64,000 nucleotides of DNA from Tateyamaria omphalii (GCF_014651375.1 NZ_BMWT01000002.1:315477-379476), one strand, 5' to 3'; positions 52,934-61,692 are shown, counted from the first letter of the stretch. Program-made: numbers and translations. The notes: generated from the letters alone by a model not told the origin.

Positions 52934-52961
52934 AATACGTGCGCTCCGCACATATCGTCAA
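52934..52961 (-). promoter_or_regulatory. VOC-operon promoter with MarR-type operator
   Basis: On the minus strand -35 TTGACG (52961-52956) and -10 CGTATT (52939-52934) are 16 bp apart, and the palindrome GTGCG-CTC-CGCAC occupies 52939-52951. Read from the VOC side, the stretch CTTGACGATATGTGCGGA is the same as at the GNAT promoter. Confidence 0.7.
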
Positions 52962-52989
52962 GTTGAAAATCGTGCGGTGCGCACATAAT
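52962..52989 (+). promoter_or_regulatory. marR promoter with MarR-type operator
   Basis: The palindrome GTGCG-GTG-CGCAC (52972-52984) lies between GTTGAA (52962-52967) and CATAAT (52984-52989). Its centre is 33 bp from that of the VOC operator, so the two dimers would sit on about the same face of the DNA. Autoregulation is expected. Confidence 0.68.
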
Positions 52990-52997
52990 GTGGTGCC

Positions 52998-53504
52998 ATG
53001 ACAAACAGAACAGCTAATCTTCTTGGGGTCGTTGGCCTTGCCGTGGCGGATCGGATCGAGCATGTCGCGCGCGAAATCCTAGGCCGCGTCGGCGAAACAC
53101 CTGCCGCACTGGTCGTCATCGGGCACGGCACCGGGCTATCCAACGATGCGCTTCGCCGCATCCTTGGCCGATCGCACCCGGGAACTGTGAGGCTCGTCGA
53201 TCGGCTTGTTGCTGATGGCCTTGTTGAGCGCACCGAAGGCCAAGACCGACGTGCCGTTGCGCTGCGGCTCACGGACCAGGGTCATGCCGTTCGCGACGAA
53301 CTCCTTGACGGACGCCTGTCTGCTGTGGACGCTCTTCTGGAAACTCTCTCATCAAGGGAACGCGATTTATTGGATGCACTCTTAACGAAGATCCTGACCT
53401 CTTTGGACGCGACGATCGACGAACGGCGAACACTCTGCCGGCTCTGCGACGTTCAGGTCTGCGAAAACTGTCCAATACCGGCCAGTGAGGGTAGAGTGGC
53501 ATGA
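52998..53504 (+). CDS. MarR-family transcriptional regulator with C-terminal Cys cluster, 168 aa
   Basis: A winged-helix regulator with a long N-terminal dimerisation helix, the recognition region GLSNDALRRILGRSHPGTVR and wing (EGQDRRAVALRLT). At the C-terminus is C147-x2-C150-x4-C155-x2-C158 (CRLCDVQVCENC), which could bind zinc or an iron-sulfur cluster or act as a redox switch. MarR proteins usually repress until a ligand or oxidant releases them. Three near-identical palindromes in the window (two at its own divergent promoter, one upstream of the GNAT gene) are its likely targets. Confidence 0.9.
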   Translation: MTNRTANLLGVVGLAVADRIEHVAREILGRVGETPAALVVIGHGTGLSNDALRRILGRSHPGTVRLVDRLVADGLVERTEGQDRRAVALRLTDQGHAVRDELLDGRLSAVDALLETLSSRERDLLDALLTKILTSLDATIDERRTLCRLCDVQVCENCPIPASEGRVA

Positions 53505-53815
53505 CACAGCAAAGGTCGAAACAAGACCGCCCGTAACCTGTCCTCAAAAGTCGCCATTCGTCGATTACGCAGCATTGGACAAACTGGGCTCTCAGCCAAC
53601 ATTGAGAGATTGGCTTTGCAATAGCGGCATTCAGTGGTTGGGCTTGACACTAGTCCACATAAGAAAATCCCCGCCGGAGGCAAATCACGGGAGGGCCTGA
53701 AAAGGCCCTCCTGAATTAAATCGTGTCGCGTGTATGCGCGGCCTTTCGACAGCAGCCACGAAAAAAGCCGCGCGATTGTCTCGCGCGGCTTTCAAAGGTT
53801 TCGTGAGTGATGGTC
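53505..53815. other. Spacer between marR and yceI
   Basis: There is no gene in this 311-bp stretch. It contains a hairpin GGAGGGCCT-GAAA-AGGCCCTCC (53690-53711), probably ending marR transcription although no T run follows, a TTGACA box at 53644-53649 with no good -10, and the yceI terminator. Confidence 0.6.
53759..53792 (-). terminator. Terminator of yceI
   Basis: The 12-bp stem AAAGCCGCGCGA (53764-53775) / TCGCGCGGCTTT (53781-53792) closes a 5-nt loop and ends in TTTTTT on the minus strand, about 24 bp after the yceI stop. Confidence 0.85.
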
Positions 53816-54385
53816 TTATTCAGCCTTCTGGGCTTCCACTGAAATCTGCACTTGTACTTCGTCGCTGACGGCCGGTGCAAAAGCACCCAGGTTAAAGTCC
53901 GACCGCAGCAAGGTGGTTGTCGCGTTGAAACCGGCCCAGTCTTTCTGGTTCAGGGGATTGGCGCCCGCTTGGTTCAGCGTCGCCTCCAGCACAACAGACT
54001 TGGTGACGTCATTCATTGTCAGATCGCCAGTAATCTGCGCGGTGCCATCGCCGGTGACTTCAATGCCGGTGGATGTGAAGGAAATGACGTCTTCATCCGT
54101 GGCCCCGAAGAAATCGTCGGACATGAAGTGGCCGTCGCGCTGTTCCCAGCCTGTGAACATCGATTTGGTCGGCATCGACACGGTTACACTGGAGTTTGCC
54201 GGGTCTGCCTGGTCGAACATGATCTCGCCTTCAAAGCCCGAGAACATGCCCCATGTGGTCGAGAAGCCGAGGTGGTTGTAGGAAAACAGGATTTGGCTGT
54301 GGCTCGAATCCAAAGTGTAGCGATCGGCTGCAAACGCGAATGATGCAGTTGAGGCCAGCGCTGTGGCAAGAAGAAGGGATTTCAT
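53816..54385 (-). CDS. yceI: YceI family periplasmic protein, 189 aa
   Basis: YceI proteins are lipocalin-like and bind polyisoprenoids. The signal peptide MKSLLLATALASTASFAFA is followed by DRYTLDSSHSQILFSYNHLGFSTTWG, GEIMFDQADPANSSVTV, and the conserved LTMNDVTKSVVLEATLNQAG. I set the start at the ATG at 54385; the frame is open 60 codons more without family sequence. It is independent of the b561-YceI fusion at 45792, so the cell has both forms. Confidence 0.93.
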   Translation of the reverse strand: MKSLLLATALASTASFAFAADRYTLDSSHSQILFSYNHLGFSTTWGMFSGFEGEIMFDQADPANSSVTVSMPTKSMFTGWEQRDGHFMSDDFFGATDEDVISFTSTGIEVTGDGTAQITGDLTMNDVTKSVVLEATLNQAGANPLNQKDWAGFNATTTLLRSDFNLGAFAPAVSDEVQVQISVEAQKAE

Positions 54386-54519
54386 GGGGCGTGCTCCACA
54401 AGTGTTTATGTATGCTGACAAGATGTCGCATATTGCTGCAGAGGCAACTGCACATCCGTCAACATATCGTGCGCATGGCTGAACATCGCTCATGCGCACG
54501 AAGAGCATCCGAAAGGATT

Positions 54520-55005
54520 TCAGAGTTTGCCGGCGTCCTGCAAAGCGCCGTAGACGCTGGACCACGCATCCGCATCAGGCAGGGATACAGCCGCCAGAAG
54601 CGCACCGTTCGCGGCGGTCAGCCGGATCACATTGCCCACGGCTTCCGCACGTCCCAAATCACGAATGGCAATGCGACGGATCACTGAGGTGCGGCGGCCC
54701 CGCTGGCGTGCGATGCGGACTTCGCGGCGTACGGTATCAATCTGCACTTCCGGGTCCTGCCCTCGGGACATGTCCTGCATCAAAGCAAGACCGGCGAACC
54801 CGAGGAAAAGCGACACACCCAGCTTCATCACCAAAAGATCGATGGCCATTTGTGCCCCGGGCTCGATCCACAGACCAAGCGAGGCCAAAACCAGCACGGC
54901 TCCGAGTGCGCGGCTTGCGATCCCCCTCGCCCCTAGTGACCAGATGCGCGTACTCTCGGGTCCGTGTTGTTCGGTGTGGGGCGTTGTATCGAATGTGGCA
55001 GTCAT
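54520..55005 (-). CDS. Two-helix membrane protein of unknown function, 161 aa
   Basis: I do not recognise the family with certainty. Two hydrophobic segments (about residues 35-50, LGAVLVLASLGLWIEPG, and about 55-75, LLVMKLGVSLFLGFAGL) are followed by a cytoplasmic-like domain rich in Arg and beta-strand pattern (VQIDTVRREVRIARQRG), which resembles a PH-type domain. The ATG at 55005 has GGAGG 9 nt upstream; an earlier start at 55047 adds 14 residues. It is divergent from rpsF with about 240 bp between them. Confidence 0.65.
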   Translation of the reverse strand: MTATFDTTPHTEQHGPESTRIWSLGARGIASRALGAVLVLASLGLWIEPGAQMAIDLLVMKLGVSLFLGFAGLALMQDMSRGQDPEVQIDTVRREVRIARQRGRRTSVIRRIAIRDLGRAEAVGNVIRLTAANGALLAAVSLPDADAWSSVYGALQDAGKL

Positions 55006-55244
55006 GGCAGTGATCCTCCAGCGTGTTGCGGAGACACTGATCATCAAAAATGACTAAAATACGGCCCATCCAAGGAAAGCCTCGGGTGACGTAACGGAAC
55101 AAACTCCCTCTTGCGTCGCGGTCCCACCGGTGTATACGGGCGCATCCCTGCAAACCCGTTTTGCCGCGCAGTCTCTCGTGACCGTCCCGCAGGGCCTTGA
55201 TGGACCGGTCTATGAAATGCGCCTTGATAGAAGTGGAGAAGTCC

Positions 55245-55598
55245 ATGCCTCTTTATGAGCATGTGATGATTGCCCGTCAGGACCTGTCGAACACGCAGGC
55301 CGAGGGTCTCATCGAACATTTTGGCACCGTCCTCGCCGACAATGGCGGCACCCTCGTTGATAACGAGTACTGGGGTGTGAAGACGATGGCCTACAAGATC
55401 AACAAGAACCGCAAGGGCCACTACGCCTACCTGCGCACCAATGCACCGGCCACCGCCGTGCAGGAGATGGAGCGCCTGATGCGTCTGCATGACGATGTCA
55501 TGCGCGTTCTGACGATCAAGGTGGACGAGCACGCCGAAGGCCCCTCGATCCAGATGCAGAAACGTGACGAACGCGACAGCCGTCGCGAGCGCCGCTAA
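55245..55598 (+). CDS. rpsF: 30S ribosomal protein S6, 117 aa
   Basis: S6 binds 16S rRNA together with S18. MPLYEHVMIARQDLSNTQAEG and the later EYWGVKTMAYKINKNRKGHY are diagnostic. The ATG at 55245 has GGAG 6 nt upstream; an ATG 16 codons earlier lacks such support. It is the first gene of rpsF-rpsR-rplI, with gaps of 16 and 12 bp. Confidence 0.96.
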   Translation: MPLYEHVMIARQDLSNTQAEGLIEHFGTVLADNGGTLVDNEYWGVKTMAYKINKNRKGHYAYLRTNAPATAVQEMERLMRLHDDVMRVLTIKVDEHAEGPSIQMQKRDERDSRRERR

Positions 55599-55614
55599 GA
55601 GAGGGAGCTAAACC

Positions 55615-55842
55615 ATGGCTGCAAAACCGTTTTTCCGCCGTCGTAAAGTGTGCCCCTTCTCGGGCGAGAACGCACCCAAGATCGACTACAAGGACACGCG
55701 CCTGCTGCAACGCTATATCTCTGAGCGTGGCAAAATCGTGCCTTCCCGTATCACCGCCGTATCGGCCAAGAAGCAACGCGAGCTGGCCCGTGCCATCAAG
55801 CGCGCCCGTTTCCTCGCCCTGCTGCCCTACGCCGTGAAATAA
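55615..55842 (+). CDS. rpsR: 30S ribosomal protein S18, 75 aa
   Basis: S18 pairs with S6 in the platform of the small subunit. The sequence [22 protein letters not shown] and the end [11 protein letters not shown] are typical, and the size is normal. It lies between rpsF and rplI in the standard ribosomal operon. Confidence 0.97.
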   Translation: MAAKPFFRRRKVCPFSGENAPKIDYKDTRLLQRYISERGKIVPSRITAVSAKKQRELARAIKRARFLALLPYAVK

Positions 55843-55854
55843 GGAGCGACTGAC

Positions 55855-56499
55855 ATGCAAGTTATCCTTCTCGAACGTGTGGCCAAGCTGGGCCAGATGG
55901 GCGACGTCGTTGACGTCAAGCCTGGCTACGCCCGCAACTACCTGCTGCTGCAGAAAAAGGCGCTGGTCGCATCGCCCGCCAACATCGCAGACTTCGAGTC
56001 GCAAAAAGCGCAGCTTGAAGCCCGCAACCTCGAAACCAAGAAAGAAGCCGAAGCGCTGGGTGAAAAGCTGGATGGCCAGCAATTCATCGTGATTCGTCAG
56101 GCGTCGGACGGTGGGAACCTCTATGGCTCCGTCACGCCCCGCGATGCTGCGGACGTGGCAACTGCCGAAGGTTTCACCGTTGACCGCAAACAGGTTGTGA
56201 TCCCCAACCCCATCAAGGAACTGGGCCTGCACGACGTGCACGTGACCCTGCACCCTGAAGTGGACGTGGTTATCCAGCTCAACGTGGCCCGCTCGGAAGA
56301 AGAAGCCGAGTTGCAGGCGTCGGGTAAATCGATCCAGGAGCTGGCCGCCGAAGAGGAAGCCGCTGCCGAGTTCGAAATCCAGGAGCTGTTCGACGACATC
56401 GGTGCCGCGGCATCCGAAGACGAAGAGCTGGCGGAATCCGCAGGCATCGCCGCAGACGACGCTGCCGAAGGCGACGCGGAAGAAGAGCCCAAGGCCTGA
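55855..56499 (+). CDS. rplI: 50S ribosomal protein L9, 214 aa with acidic C-terminal tail
   Basis: L9 binds 23S rRNA domain V and helps keep the reading frame. [21 protein letters not shown] and [16 protein letters not shown] form the N-terminal domain, with the long connecting helix and the C-terminal RNA-binding domain up to about residue 145. After that the protein has about 65 residues rich in Glu/Ala ([15 protein letters not shown] onward), an extension common in alphaproteobacteria. A strong terminator follows 24 bp after the stop. Confidence 0.96.
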   Translation: MQVILLERVAKLGQMGDVVDVKPGYARNYLLLQKKALVASPANIADFESQKAQLEARNLETKKEAEALGEKLDGQQFIVIRQASDGGNLYGSVTPRDAADVATAEGFTVDRKQVVIPNPIKELGLHDVHVTLHPEVDVVIQLNVARSEEEAELQASGKSIQELAAEEEAAAEFEIQELFDDIGAAASEDEELAESAGIAADDAAEGDAEEEPKA

Positions 56500-56522
56500 T
56501 CCTTTTTCGGATTAAAACAAGC

Positions 56523-56554
56523 AAACCGCGTCCCCTTGGGGCGCGGTTTTTTTT
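56523..56554 (+). terminator. Terminator of rpsF-rpsR-rplI
   Basis: The 8-bp outer stem AAACCGCG / CGCGGTTT with an inner CCCC-TT-GGGG stem is followed by a run of eight T (56547-56554). Confidence 0.9.
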
Positions 56555-56604
56555 GTCGCCCTGCCCCATTTGACCTTTGCGCTTTGCATCGCCAAGGTGC
56601 GCGC

Positions 56605-57168
56605 ATGTTGCGACGCCTTGGCCTGTTTCTATTTGCACTTGCAGCCTGCGATGACGCGGAGCTGGGCGGCGATCCTGCCACCATCGTCATGGCCCCCCGC
56701 CCCTTTGCCCAGACCGAGGCCGAGATCGCCTTTGCCGCAGACCTATTCAACGGCCTGCAGGCGCAATCGATTGACGAGGGGCGTGAGTATTGCGGATTGA
56801 TCGGGGTGGATGCTGACGGGGCCTACGTTGCCACAACAGCCCGGCGTGGGGGAAAAGCGACTTGCTTGCCACCTGCTTCTGCAGGCGCAAACGTTACAGT
56901 TTTGGCGTCTTACCATACCCACGGGCACTACAAGCCTGCCTTCTTGACTGAGATTCCGTCCTATGACGACATTCGGACAGACATTGAGGATGGCACCGAT
57001 GGCTATGTCGCCACCCCGGGCGGGCGCCTGTGGTACATTGATGCGCGCGCGCAGGAGGCCCGACTGATCTGTGGCACGCGATGTCTGGTGAGTGACGCGG
57101 ATTTCCAAGAAGATCCAGCATTTCCCGTGTTTCCGCGATACACATTGCAAGACCTCAGATCTTTCTGA
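56605..57168 (+). CDS. DUF4329 lipoprotein, 187 aa
   Basis: The start MLRRLGLFLFALAACDDAE contains a lipobox (ALAAC), so the protein should be lipid-anchored. The remainder is DUF4329: EIAFAADLFNGLQAQSIDEG, REYCGLIGVDADG, SYHTHGHYKPAF, and IPSYDDIRTDIEDGTDGYV followed by TPGGRLWYID. The HTHG and PS-D segments are like those of metal-dependent deubiquitinase-type (JAMM-like) folds, but I cannot assign activity. The ATG at 56605 is preferred; the frame extends 23 codons upstream into the rplI terminator region. Confidence 0.82.
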   Translation: MLRRLGLFLFALAACDDAELGGDPATIVMAPRPFAQTEAEIAFAADLFNGLQAQSIDEGREYCGLIGVDADGAYVATTARRGGKATCLPPASAGANVTVLASYHTHGHYKPAFLTEIPSYDDIRTDIEDGTDGYVATPGGRLWYIDARAQEARLICGTRCLVSDADFQEDPAFPVFPRYTLQDLRSF

Positions 57169-57420
57169 GGCCGTATCAGCGCAGCATACGGTACGTCCCG
57201 ATCGCAGTCCTTGCACAAAATCCCGGCTTTCATGGGCGGGACTATGCGCACTTTACACGGCATTCTACATTGCTTCACGGTTCGGGGGCCACTAGACACG
57301 GCATGTGGCGCACCGGCGCGCCATAGCTCGAACAAGACGACGTCAGCCGGTCGAACGACCCAGACACACCAGATGACTCCGCCGTATTTCGAGCGTCGGC
57401 TTTGCAAGGAGCGTCATGGA

Positions 57421-57933
57421 ATGACCCATACCCCCCGCGATCGATTGCTGCGTGAAATCCGCATTCAGGCCACGCGGCTGCTCAAGGCAGCGCGCCAGGG
57501 CGATGCGACAGCAATTGACCGTCTGAACGGGCGCTTGAAACGTCGGCACGCGCTGGACGTCATTGCGCGCCAGCTTGGCGGCGCACCCTATGTTGACCTG
57601 GTTTCGGCGCCAGAGAGAACACCGCTGGCTGATCCATCCCGTTTCTTCGATCAACCGATGGCAACCTATTGGAACCACTGGTTCCGCCGCTATGACGAAG
57701 CGCTTGCGCACAGGACCATGGCCGGTGGCTACCTTTTTCCCTTTCGGCAACAATTCGTGGTCGTTGAGGAGCACCTGCTGCGCGCACTTGGTATCGATCC
57801 AGAACATCCAGACTGGGCACGGATCGCGTTCAACTGGGCGCGACCTGCAGACCCGGCGGCCTTCCTTCGTCTGAACGCAGTATTGTGTGATGCCGGGTTC
57901 GCCGAACAGGAGGTGACGCATGCAGCCCAATGA
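57421..57933 (+). CDS. Hypothetical protein, 170 aa
   Basis: I do not recognise the family. The first 60 residues are predicted helices (DRLLREIRIQATRLLKAARQG), followed by a Trp/Phe/Tyr-rich part (ATYWNHWFRRYDEALAHRTM). No signal peptide or membrane segment is seen. The ATG at 57421 has AAGGAG 9 nt upstream. It overlaps the downstream acetyltransferase gene by 14 bp, so the two are translated together; the pair looks like one functional unit. Confidence 0.7.
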   Translation: MTHTPRDRLLREIRIQATRLLKAARQGDATAIDRLNGRLKRRHALDVIARQLGGAPYVDLVSAPERTPLADPSRFFDQPMATYWNHWFRRYDEALAHRTMAGGYLFPFRQQFVVVEEHLLRALGIDPEHPDWARIAFNWARPADPAAFLRLNAVLCDAGFAEQEVTHAAQ

Positions 57934-58606
57934 CGGCGATACGCCCCCGTTTCGACTTCCTGACCCACGGCTTCGCAATCCGCTTATGCTGCCTCAGGGT
58001 GTGCGGGACCCGGCGACCGTTTTTCTGACAGAGGTCATCGACCACCCAAACATACAGGTTGGCGATTGGACCTACTACAACGACAGGACCCTGCCGGAGA
58101 ATTATGCCGAGACCTTGGCCCCCTATCTGTTTCCGGGCGCGCCGGAACATCTGCGGATCGGTCGTTTCTGCCAGATCGCGCAAGGGGTTCAGTTTGTGAC
58201 GGCAACGGCAAACCATCCGATGACTGGTGCGTCGACCTTTCCCTTTGCCGTATTTGATCCGCCGCGTTTCGGGAGCTATCGGGCCTCGTTGCCACGCGGG
58301 CGCGATACGATTGTCGGGCACGATTGCTGGATCGGGCGCGAAGCCATGCTGTTGCCCGGTGCAGAGCTGGGCAATGGGGTCATTGTTGCGGCGCGCAGCG
58401 TTGTGCGTGGACCCGTTCCCGACTTTGCAGTGGTCGCAGGCAACCCAGCCAAGGTCATTCGCATGCGTTATGACGACCAGACAATTCAACGTTTGAATGC
58501 GTTGGCGTGGTGGTCTTGGGCTTCCGATCAGATCGAGCGTGCTATCGGTGCCATCGAGGCGGGCGACGTCGCTGCGTTGGAACAACATTTCAACACGACC
58601 GCTTAA
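57920..58606 (+). CDS. CatB-related (xenobiotic) O-acetyltransferase, 228 aa
   Basis: This is a left-handed beta-helix acetyltransferase of the Vat/CatB type: DWTYYNDRTLPENYAE, RIGRFCQIAQGVQFVTATAN, then IVGHDCWIGREAMLLPGAEL and a late VVAGNPAKVIRMRYDD. Its members acetylate streptogramins or chloramphenicol, but most chromosomal copies have unknown substrates. The catalytic His is expected in the ATANHPM region. The start ATG overlaps the previous gene by 14 bp. Confidence 0.9.
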   Translation: MQPNDGDTPPFRLPDPRLRNPLMLPQGVRDPATVFLTEVIDHPNIQVGDWTYYNDRTLPENYAETLAPYLFPGAPEHLRIGRFCQIAQGVQFVTATANHPMTGASTFPFAVFDPPRFGSYRASLPRGRDTIVGHDCWIGREAMLLPGAELGNGVIVAARSVVRGPVPDFAVVAGNPAKVIRMRYDDQTIQRLNALAWWSWASDQIERAIGAIEAGDVAALEQHFNTTA

Positions 58607-58680
58607 GACCGTTTAAGTGTCGGTCCGACGGATCGTGCGGTGCCGTCATCCGGTCGGGCAATTACAGGACGAGAGAACGA

Positions 58681-58710
58681 AAAAGGGCTGCGCCAAGCAG
58701 CGCAGCCCTG
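58681..58710 (-). terminator. Terminator of tig
   Basis: The 10-bp stem AGGGCTGCGC (58685-58694) / GCGCAGCCCT (58701-58710) is followed by TTTTTC on the minus strand. A second hairpin TATCGCC-TAA-GGCGATA (58719-58735) stands directly at the tig stop. Confidence 0.82.
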
Positions 58711-58736
58711 AAAGGAATATCGCCTAAGGCGATAAC

Positions 58737-60071
58737 TTAGTCTTCTTCTTCCAGTGCCTCGACGGCCTTTTGCAGATCGTCCTTGCTGACATCCTTATCC
58801 TTGACCGACGCGCTTTCGACGATGTGGTCAACCACTTTGTCCTCGAACAGCGGCGCGCGCAGCTGCTGCTGCATCTGCTGGTTCTGCTGCACGAATTCAA
58901 AGAACTGGCGTTCCTGGCCCGGATATTGACGGGCTTGTTGCATGATGGCCTGGCTCATTTCGGCGTCAGTCACTTCGACTTCGGCCTTCTGACCCAGCTC
59001 GGCCAGCAGGAGGCCAAGGCGTACGCGGCGCTCGGCCAGCGTGTTATGCTCGTCCGTCGGCTCGATCTCTGGGTGGTCGTGCCCTTCGACGTCCGGGTTT
59101 TCTTCGTGCCACAGCTGGTGTGCAATCTGCTTGGCTTCCGCTTCGACAAGCGAGGGCGGCAGGTCGAATTTGACGATGTCATCCAGCTGATCGAGCAGCG
59201 CACGCTTCATAACAGCGCGGGCGGCACCGCCATATTCACCTTCCAATTGCTCGGTGATGCGGGATTTCAGACCGTCCAGATCTTCGGCGCCGTATTTCTT
59301 GGCCAGTTCATCGTCGATCTCGGCAGCGACGGGTTCTTTGACCTCTTTGATGGTGCACTCAAAGACGGCTTCTTTGCCCTTGAGGTTCTCGGCCTGGTAA
59401 TCTTCGGGGAACGTGACCGTCACGGCCTTTTCCTCGCCCGCTTTCACACCGACCAGCTGATCTTCAAAACCGGGGATGAAAGAGTTCGAGCCCAGCACCA
59501 ACGGGTAATCTTCCGCGGCACCGCCATCAAAGGCTTCGCCGTCGACCTTGCCCAGGAAGTCAAAGACAATCTGGTCGCCGTCCTTGGCCTTGGAGCCTTT
59601 CTTGCGCGCTTTGAAGTCTTGTGCGTTTTCCGCCAGCGATCCGAGCGTTTCTTCCACCGCCGCGTCGTCTGCTTTCACAACCAGGCGTTCCAGTTTGACC
59701 TTGCTCAGGTCAACCTCGGGGATCTCGGGCAGCGCTTCGTAAGACATTTCGACGTGGACGTCGTCGCCTTCTTTCCAGTCCTCGTTGGTCATCTTGACCT
59801 CGGGCTGCATGGCGGGGCGGTCACCGCTGTCTTCGAAGTGCTTGTTCATGGCGCCATCGATGCTTTCCTGCATCGCTTCGCCCATCAGACGCTGACCAAA
59901 CTGCTTTTTCAGCAGAGCCATGGGCACTTTGCCCTTGCGAAAGCCCTTCATCTCGACTTCGGGCTGAGCCTCGGTCAGTTTTTCGTTGACCTTGTCGTCC
60001 AGTTCGGCGGCGGTCACGGTGATGGCATAGCCGCGTTTCAGCCCTTCGTTCAGCGTCTCGGTGACCTGCAT
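58737..60071 (-). CDS. tig: Trigger factor, 444 aa
   Basis: Trigger factor is the ribosome-bound chaperone and prolyl isomerase for nascent chains. The ribosome-binding signature is [17 protein letters not shown], the FKBP-like PPIase domain follows (about 150-245, [21 protein letters not shown]), and the C-terminal arms complete it. The ATG at 60071 ([17 protein letters not shown]) has GGGAG 5 nt upstream; the frame is open 53 more codons without family sequence. The gene is monocistronic with strong hairpins 3'. Confidence 0.96.
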   Translation of the reverse strand: MQVTETLNEGLKRGYAITVTAAELDDKVNEKLTEAQPEVEMKGFRKGKVPMALLKKQFGQRLMGEAMQESIDGAMNKHFEDSGDRPAMQPEVKMTNEDWKEGDDVHVEMSYEALPEIPEVDLSKVKLERLVVKADDAAVEETLGSLAENAQDFKARKKGSKAKDGDQIVFDFLGKVDGEAFDGGAAEDYPLVLGSNSFIPGFEDQLVGVKAGEEKAVTVTFPEDYQAENLKGKEAVFECTIKEVKEPVAAEIDDELAKKYGAEDLDGLKSRITEQLEGEYGGAARAVMKRALLDQLDDIVKFDLPPSLVEAEAKQIAHQLWHEENPDVEGHDHPEIEPTDEHNTLAERRVRLGLLLAELGQKAEVEVTDAEMSQAIMQQARQYPGQERQFFEFVQQNQQMQQQLRAPLFEDKVVDHIVESASVKDKDVSKDDLQKAVEALEEED

Positions 60072-60391
60072 GTGTGCTCCCATAGCATTAAAGCCCCGTC
60101 CATGGGGGCTGATCGGAAATTCGCGCCCTTCTATGCAGCGCGGATGCCGTGTGCAAGGGGATTGGCGCATGTCATGTAAAAATGGGTGGATTGAGAGTGC
60201 GACCCAAGGTGACGCATGCGTGCTCGCCAATCCTGCGTGCCGTTACGATGGGGCGGCGGCGTGTCTGTTCGGGTGCGTGGGAGCTGGCTCCAGACGGATA
60301 CGCCTGAAAATACTCTGTCAGCGCCCCACCGTGTAGACGTAGAGTCGTCGTGGAGGCACCCAAGATGAATACCTCCACTTGCACCGCAGAC
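60072..60391. other. Spacer between tig and the methyltransferase gene
   Basis: This 320-bp stretch must carry the tig promoter. Short open frames (e.g. 70 codons, minus, 60172-60384) have no family features. I see no recognisable RNA gene or repeat in it. Confidence 0.5.
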
Positions 60392-61177
60392 CTAGCGTTT
60401 CACACCAAGCCGCAGCACCTGACCACCACTCTGGCTGTGAAAATTGGGACTTAGGTCAAGTCCGGCCTCATCAAACAGCTTATGCAGCCAGTCTTGGCTT
60501 GTGATCGCGATACCATAGTTGTCCCACCGACCCGTATCACCCCAGACAAATCCTTTTTCGGCCAAAGTTTTGTCTGCATCCTTGCGCGGGCCCAGTATCC
60601 TTGTGATCCAATTGGTTGTGTTTTGGCGGGTATAGAAGCTTTCCATCTGACGCTCGGTCAGAACGGAAATCACTGCAATGCCACCGGGCTTCAACTTCCG
60701 GCCAATCTCTTTCAACGTGTATTCAGCCGATGGCTCGGACAGGTGGCTGAATACCGAGTTGGCAAAGACCAGATCAAACATGCCATCACCGAACGGGATC
60801 GGCCCCATGCTTTCGACAACCTTGTGCTGCATGTCTGGTAGAAGTCCGTTTGCGCTTTCAATGAGCTTGGGATGCGTATCAACGCCGCACACCTGACCAT
60901 TCGGGAAGTTGTATCGGATGAGGCGCGTCATGCGGCCCCAACCGCAGCCATAATCCAAAACGTTCCATTCCGGGGCAATCTGCCGAACCTTGGCAATGTC
61001 GTTTTGCATCCGGGTCCAGATATCGATCGCACCCTTGGCCGTTTTCTTTCCGGAATGACCATTGGTTATGACCTGTATGTCCTCGGGCGGGAACGGGATC
61101 AGGTCCGTGCGTTCCCCTTCTGCGTGCGCGACGTAAATTTCGTGCCAGTCTTCTTGTGAAATATCGTGAGTATTCAT
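60392..61177 (-). CDS. Class I SAM-dependent methyltransferase, 261 aa
   Basis: The SAM-binding motif I is VLDYGCGWGRMTRLIRYNF, followed by the acidic motif II (VCGVDTHP) and the DLVFANSVFSHLSEPSAEYT region, as in Methyltransf_11/25 proteins. N- and C-terminal parts (HDISQEDWHEIYVAHAEGER; SQDWLHKLFDEAGLDL) do not identify the acceptor. It is flanked by tig and a tRNA gene and appears monocistronic. Confidence 0.87.
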   Translation of the reverse strand: MNTHDISQEDWHEIYVAHAEGERTDLIPFPPEDIQVITNGHSGKKTAKGAIDIWTRMQNDIAKVRQIAPEWNVLDYGCGWGRMTRLIRYNFPNGQVCGVDTHPKLIESANGLLPDMQHKVVESMGPIPFGDGMFDLVFANSVFSHLSEPSAEYTLKEIGRKLKPGGIAVISVLTERQMESFYTRQNTTNWITRILGPRKDADKTLAEKGFVWGDTGRWDNYGIAITSQDWLHKLFDEAGLDLSPNFHSQSGGQVLRLGVKR

Positions 61178-61480
61178 GGCGTCTCCAAAGGATTTGACGC
61201 CCGCCGGATTTCACAACCCATACGTGAAGTCCAGTGTGCTTTTTTATCGCAGGGCGTCTATCGCGGCTGCAGCAGTGCGATGCCGGCCAACCACACTTGA
61301 GAGCAACAAATTTCAGGCGGAAAGACCTCACTGATCTCGACGCGTGCATCTGGGTGAAGGCCGGGCATACTCGGCATTTGGGCAAGGGCAATTGCCGCTT
61401 CTTCTATACCTCAAAACTGGTCAAGCAATTCGCAACCTGATGGGGACAAAGACGTGCTTCTTCAAAAAACACTTATAACT
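61178..61480. other. Spacer between the methyltransferase gene and tRNA-Leu
   Basis: No gene is visible in these 303 bp apart from short open frames without family signal (e.g. 68 codons on the plus strand at 61234). It holds the methyltransferase promoter and the 3' flank of the tRNA gene. Confidence 0.5.
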
Positions 61481-61565
61481 TGGTGCGGGCGGGGAGACTC
61501 GAACTCCCACACCTTGCGGCGCCAGAACCTAAATCTGGTGCGTCTACCAATTCCGCCACGCCCGC
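61481..61565 (-). tRNA. tRNA-Leu (anticodon UAG), CCA encoded
   Basis: On the minus strand the acceptor arms GCGGGCG and CGCCCGC pair, the anticodon stem CCAGA / TCTGG encloses TTTAGGT with anticodon TAG, and a long variable arm (GCGCCGCAAGGTGT region) marks a class II Leu tRNA. The T arm contains GTTCGAGTC. The 3' CCA is encoded (61481-61483). Confidence 0.95.
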
Positions 61566-61692
61566 GTCCTCGGCCCCTTTAGCAAAGCAATTCGAAGGAT
61601 GCGAGACGTATTTGCGTAAAAACCACGCGACATTAAGGACCTGTTCAGCTATTGTGCCCGTAACCTAGAGGCAGGTTACAGAAAGAGACGCC

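Noticed and set aside
53641-53712. Small RNA with TTGACA promoter and the 53690-53711 hairpin
   Set aside because: No -10 box at 16-18 bp from TTGACA and no T run after the hairpin; too little to support a gene.
58770-60179. A 469-codon open frame antisense to tig
   Set aside because: Full overlap with a certain gene and no recognisable domain; a codon-phase shadow.
60172-60384. 70-codon open frame between tig and the methyltransferase gene
   Set aside because: No family features and it overlaps the likely tig promoter region.
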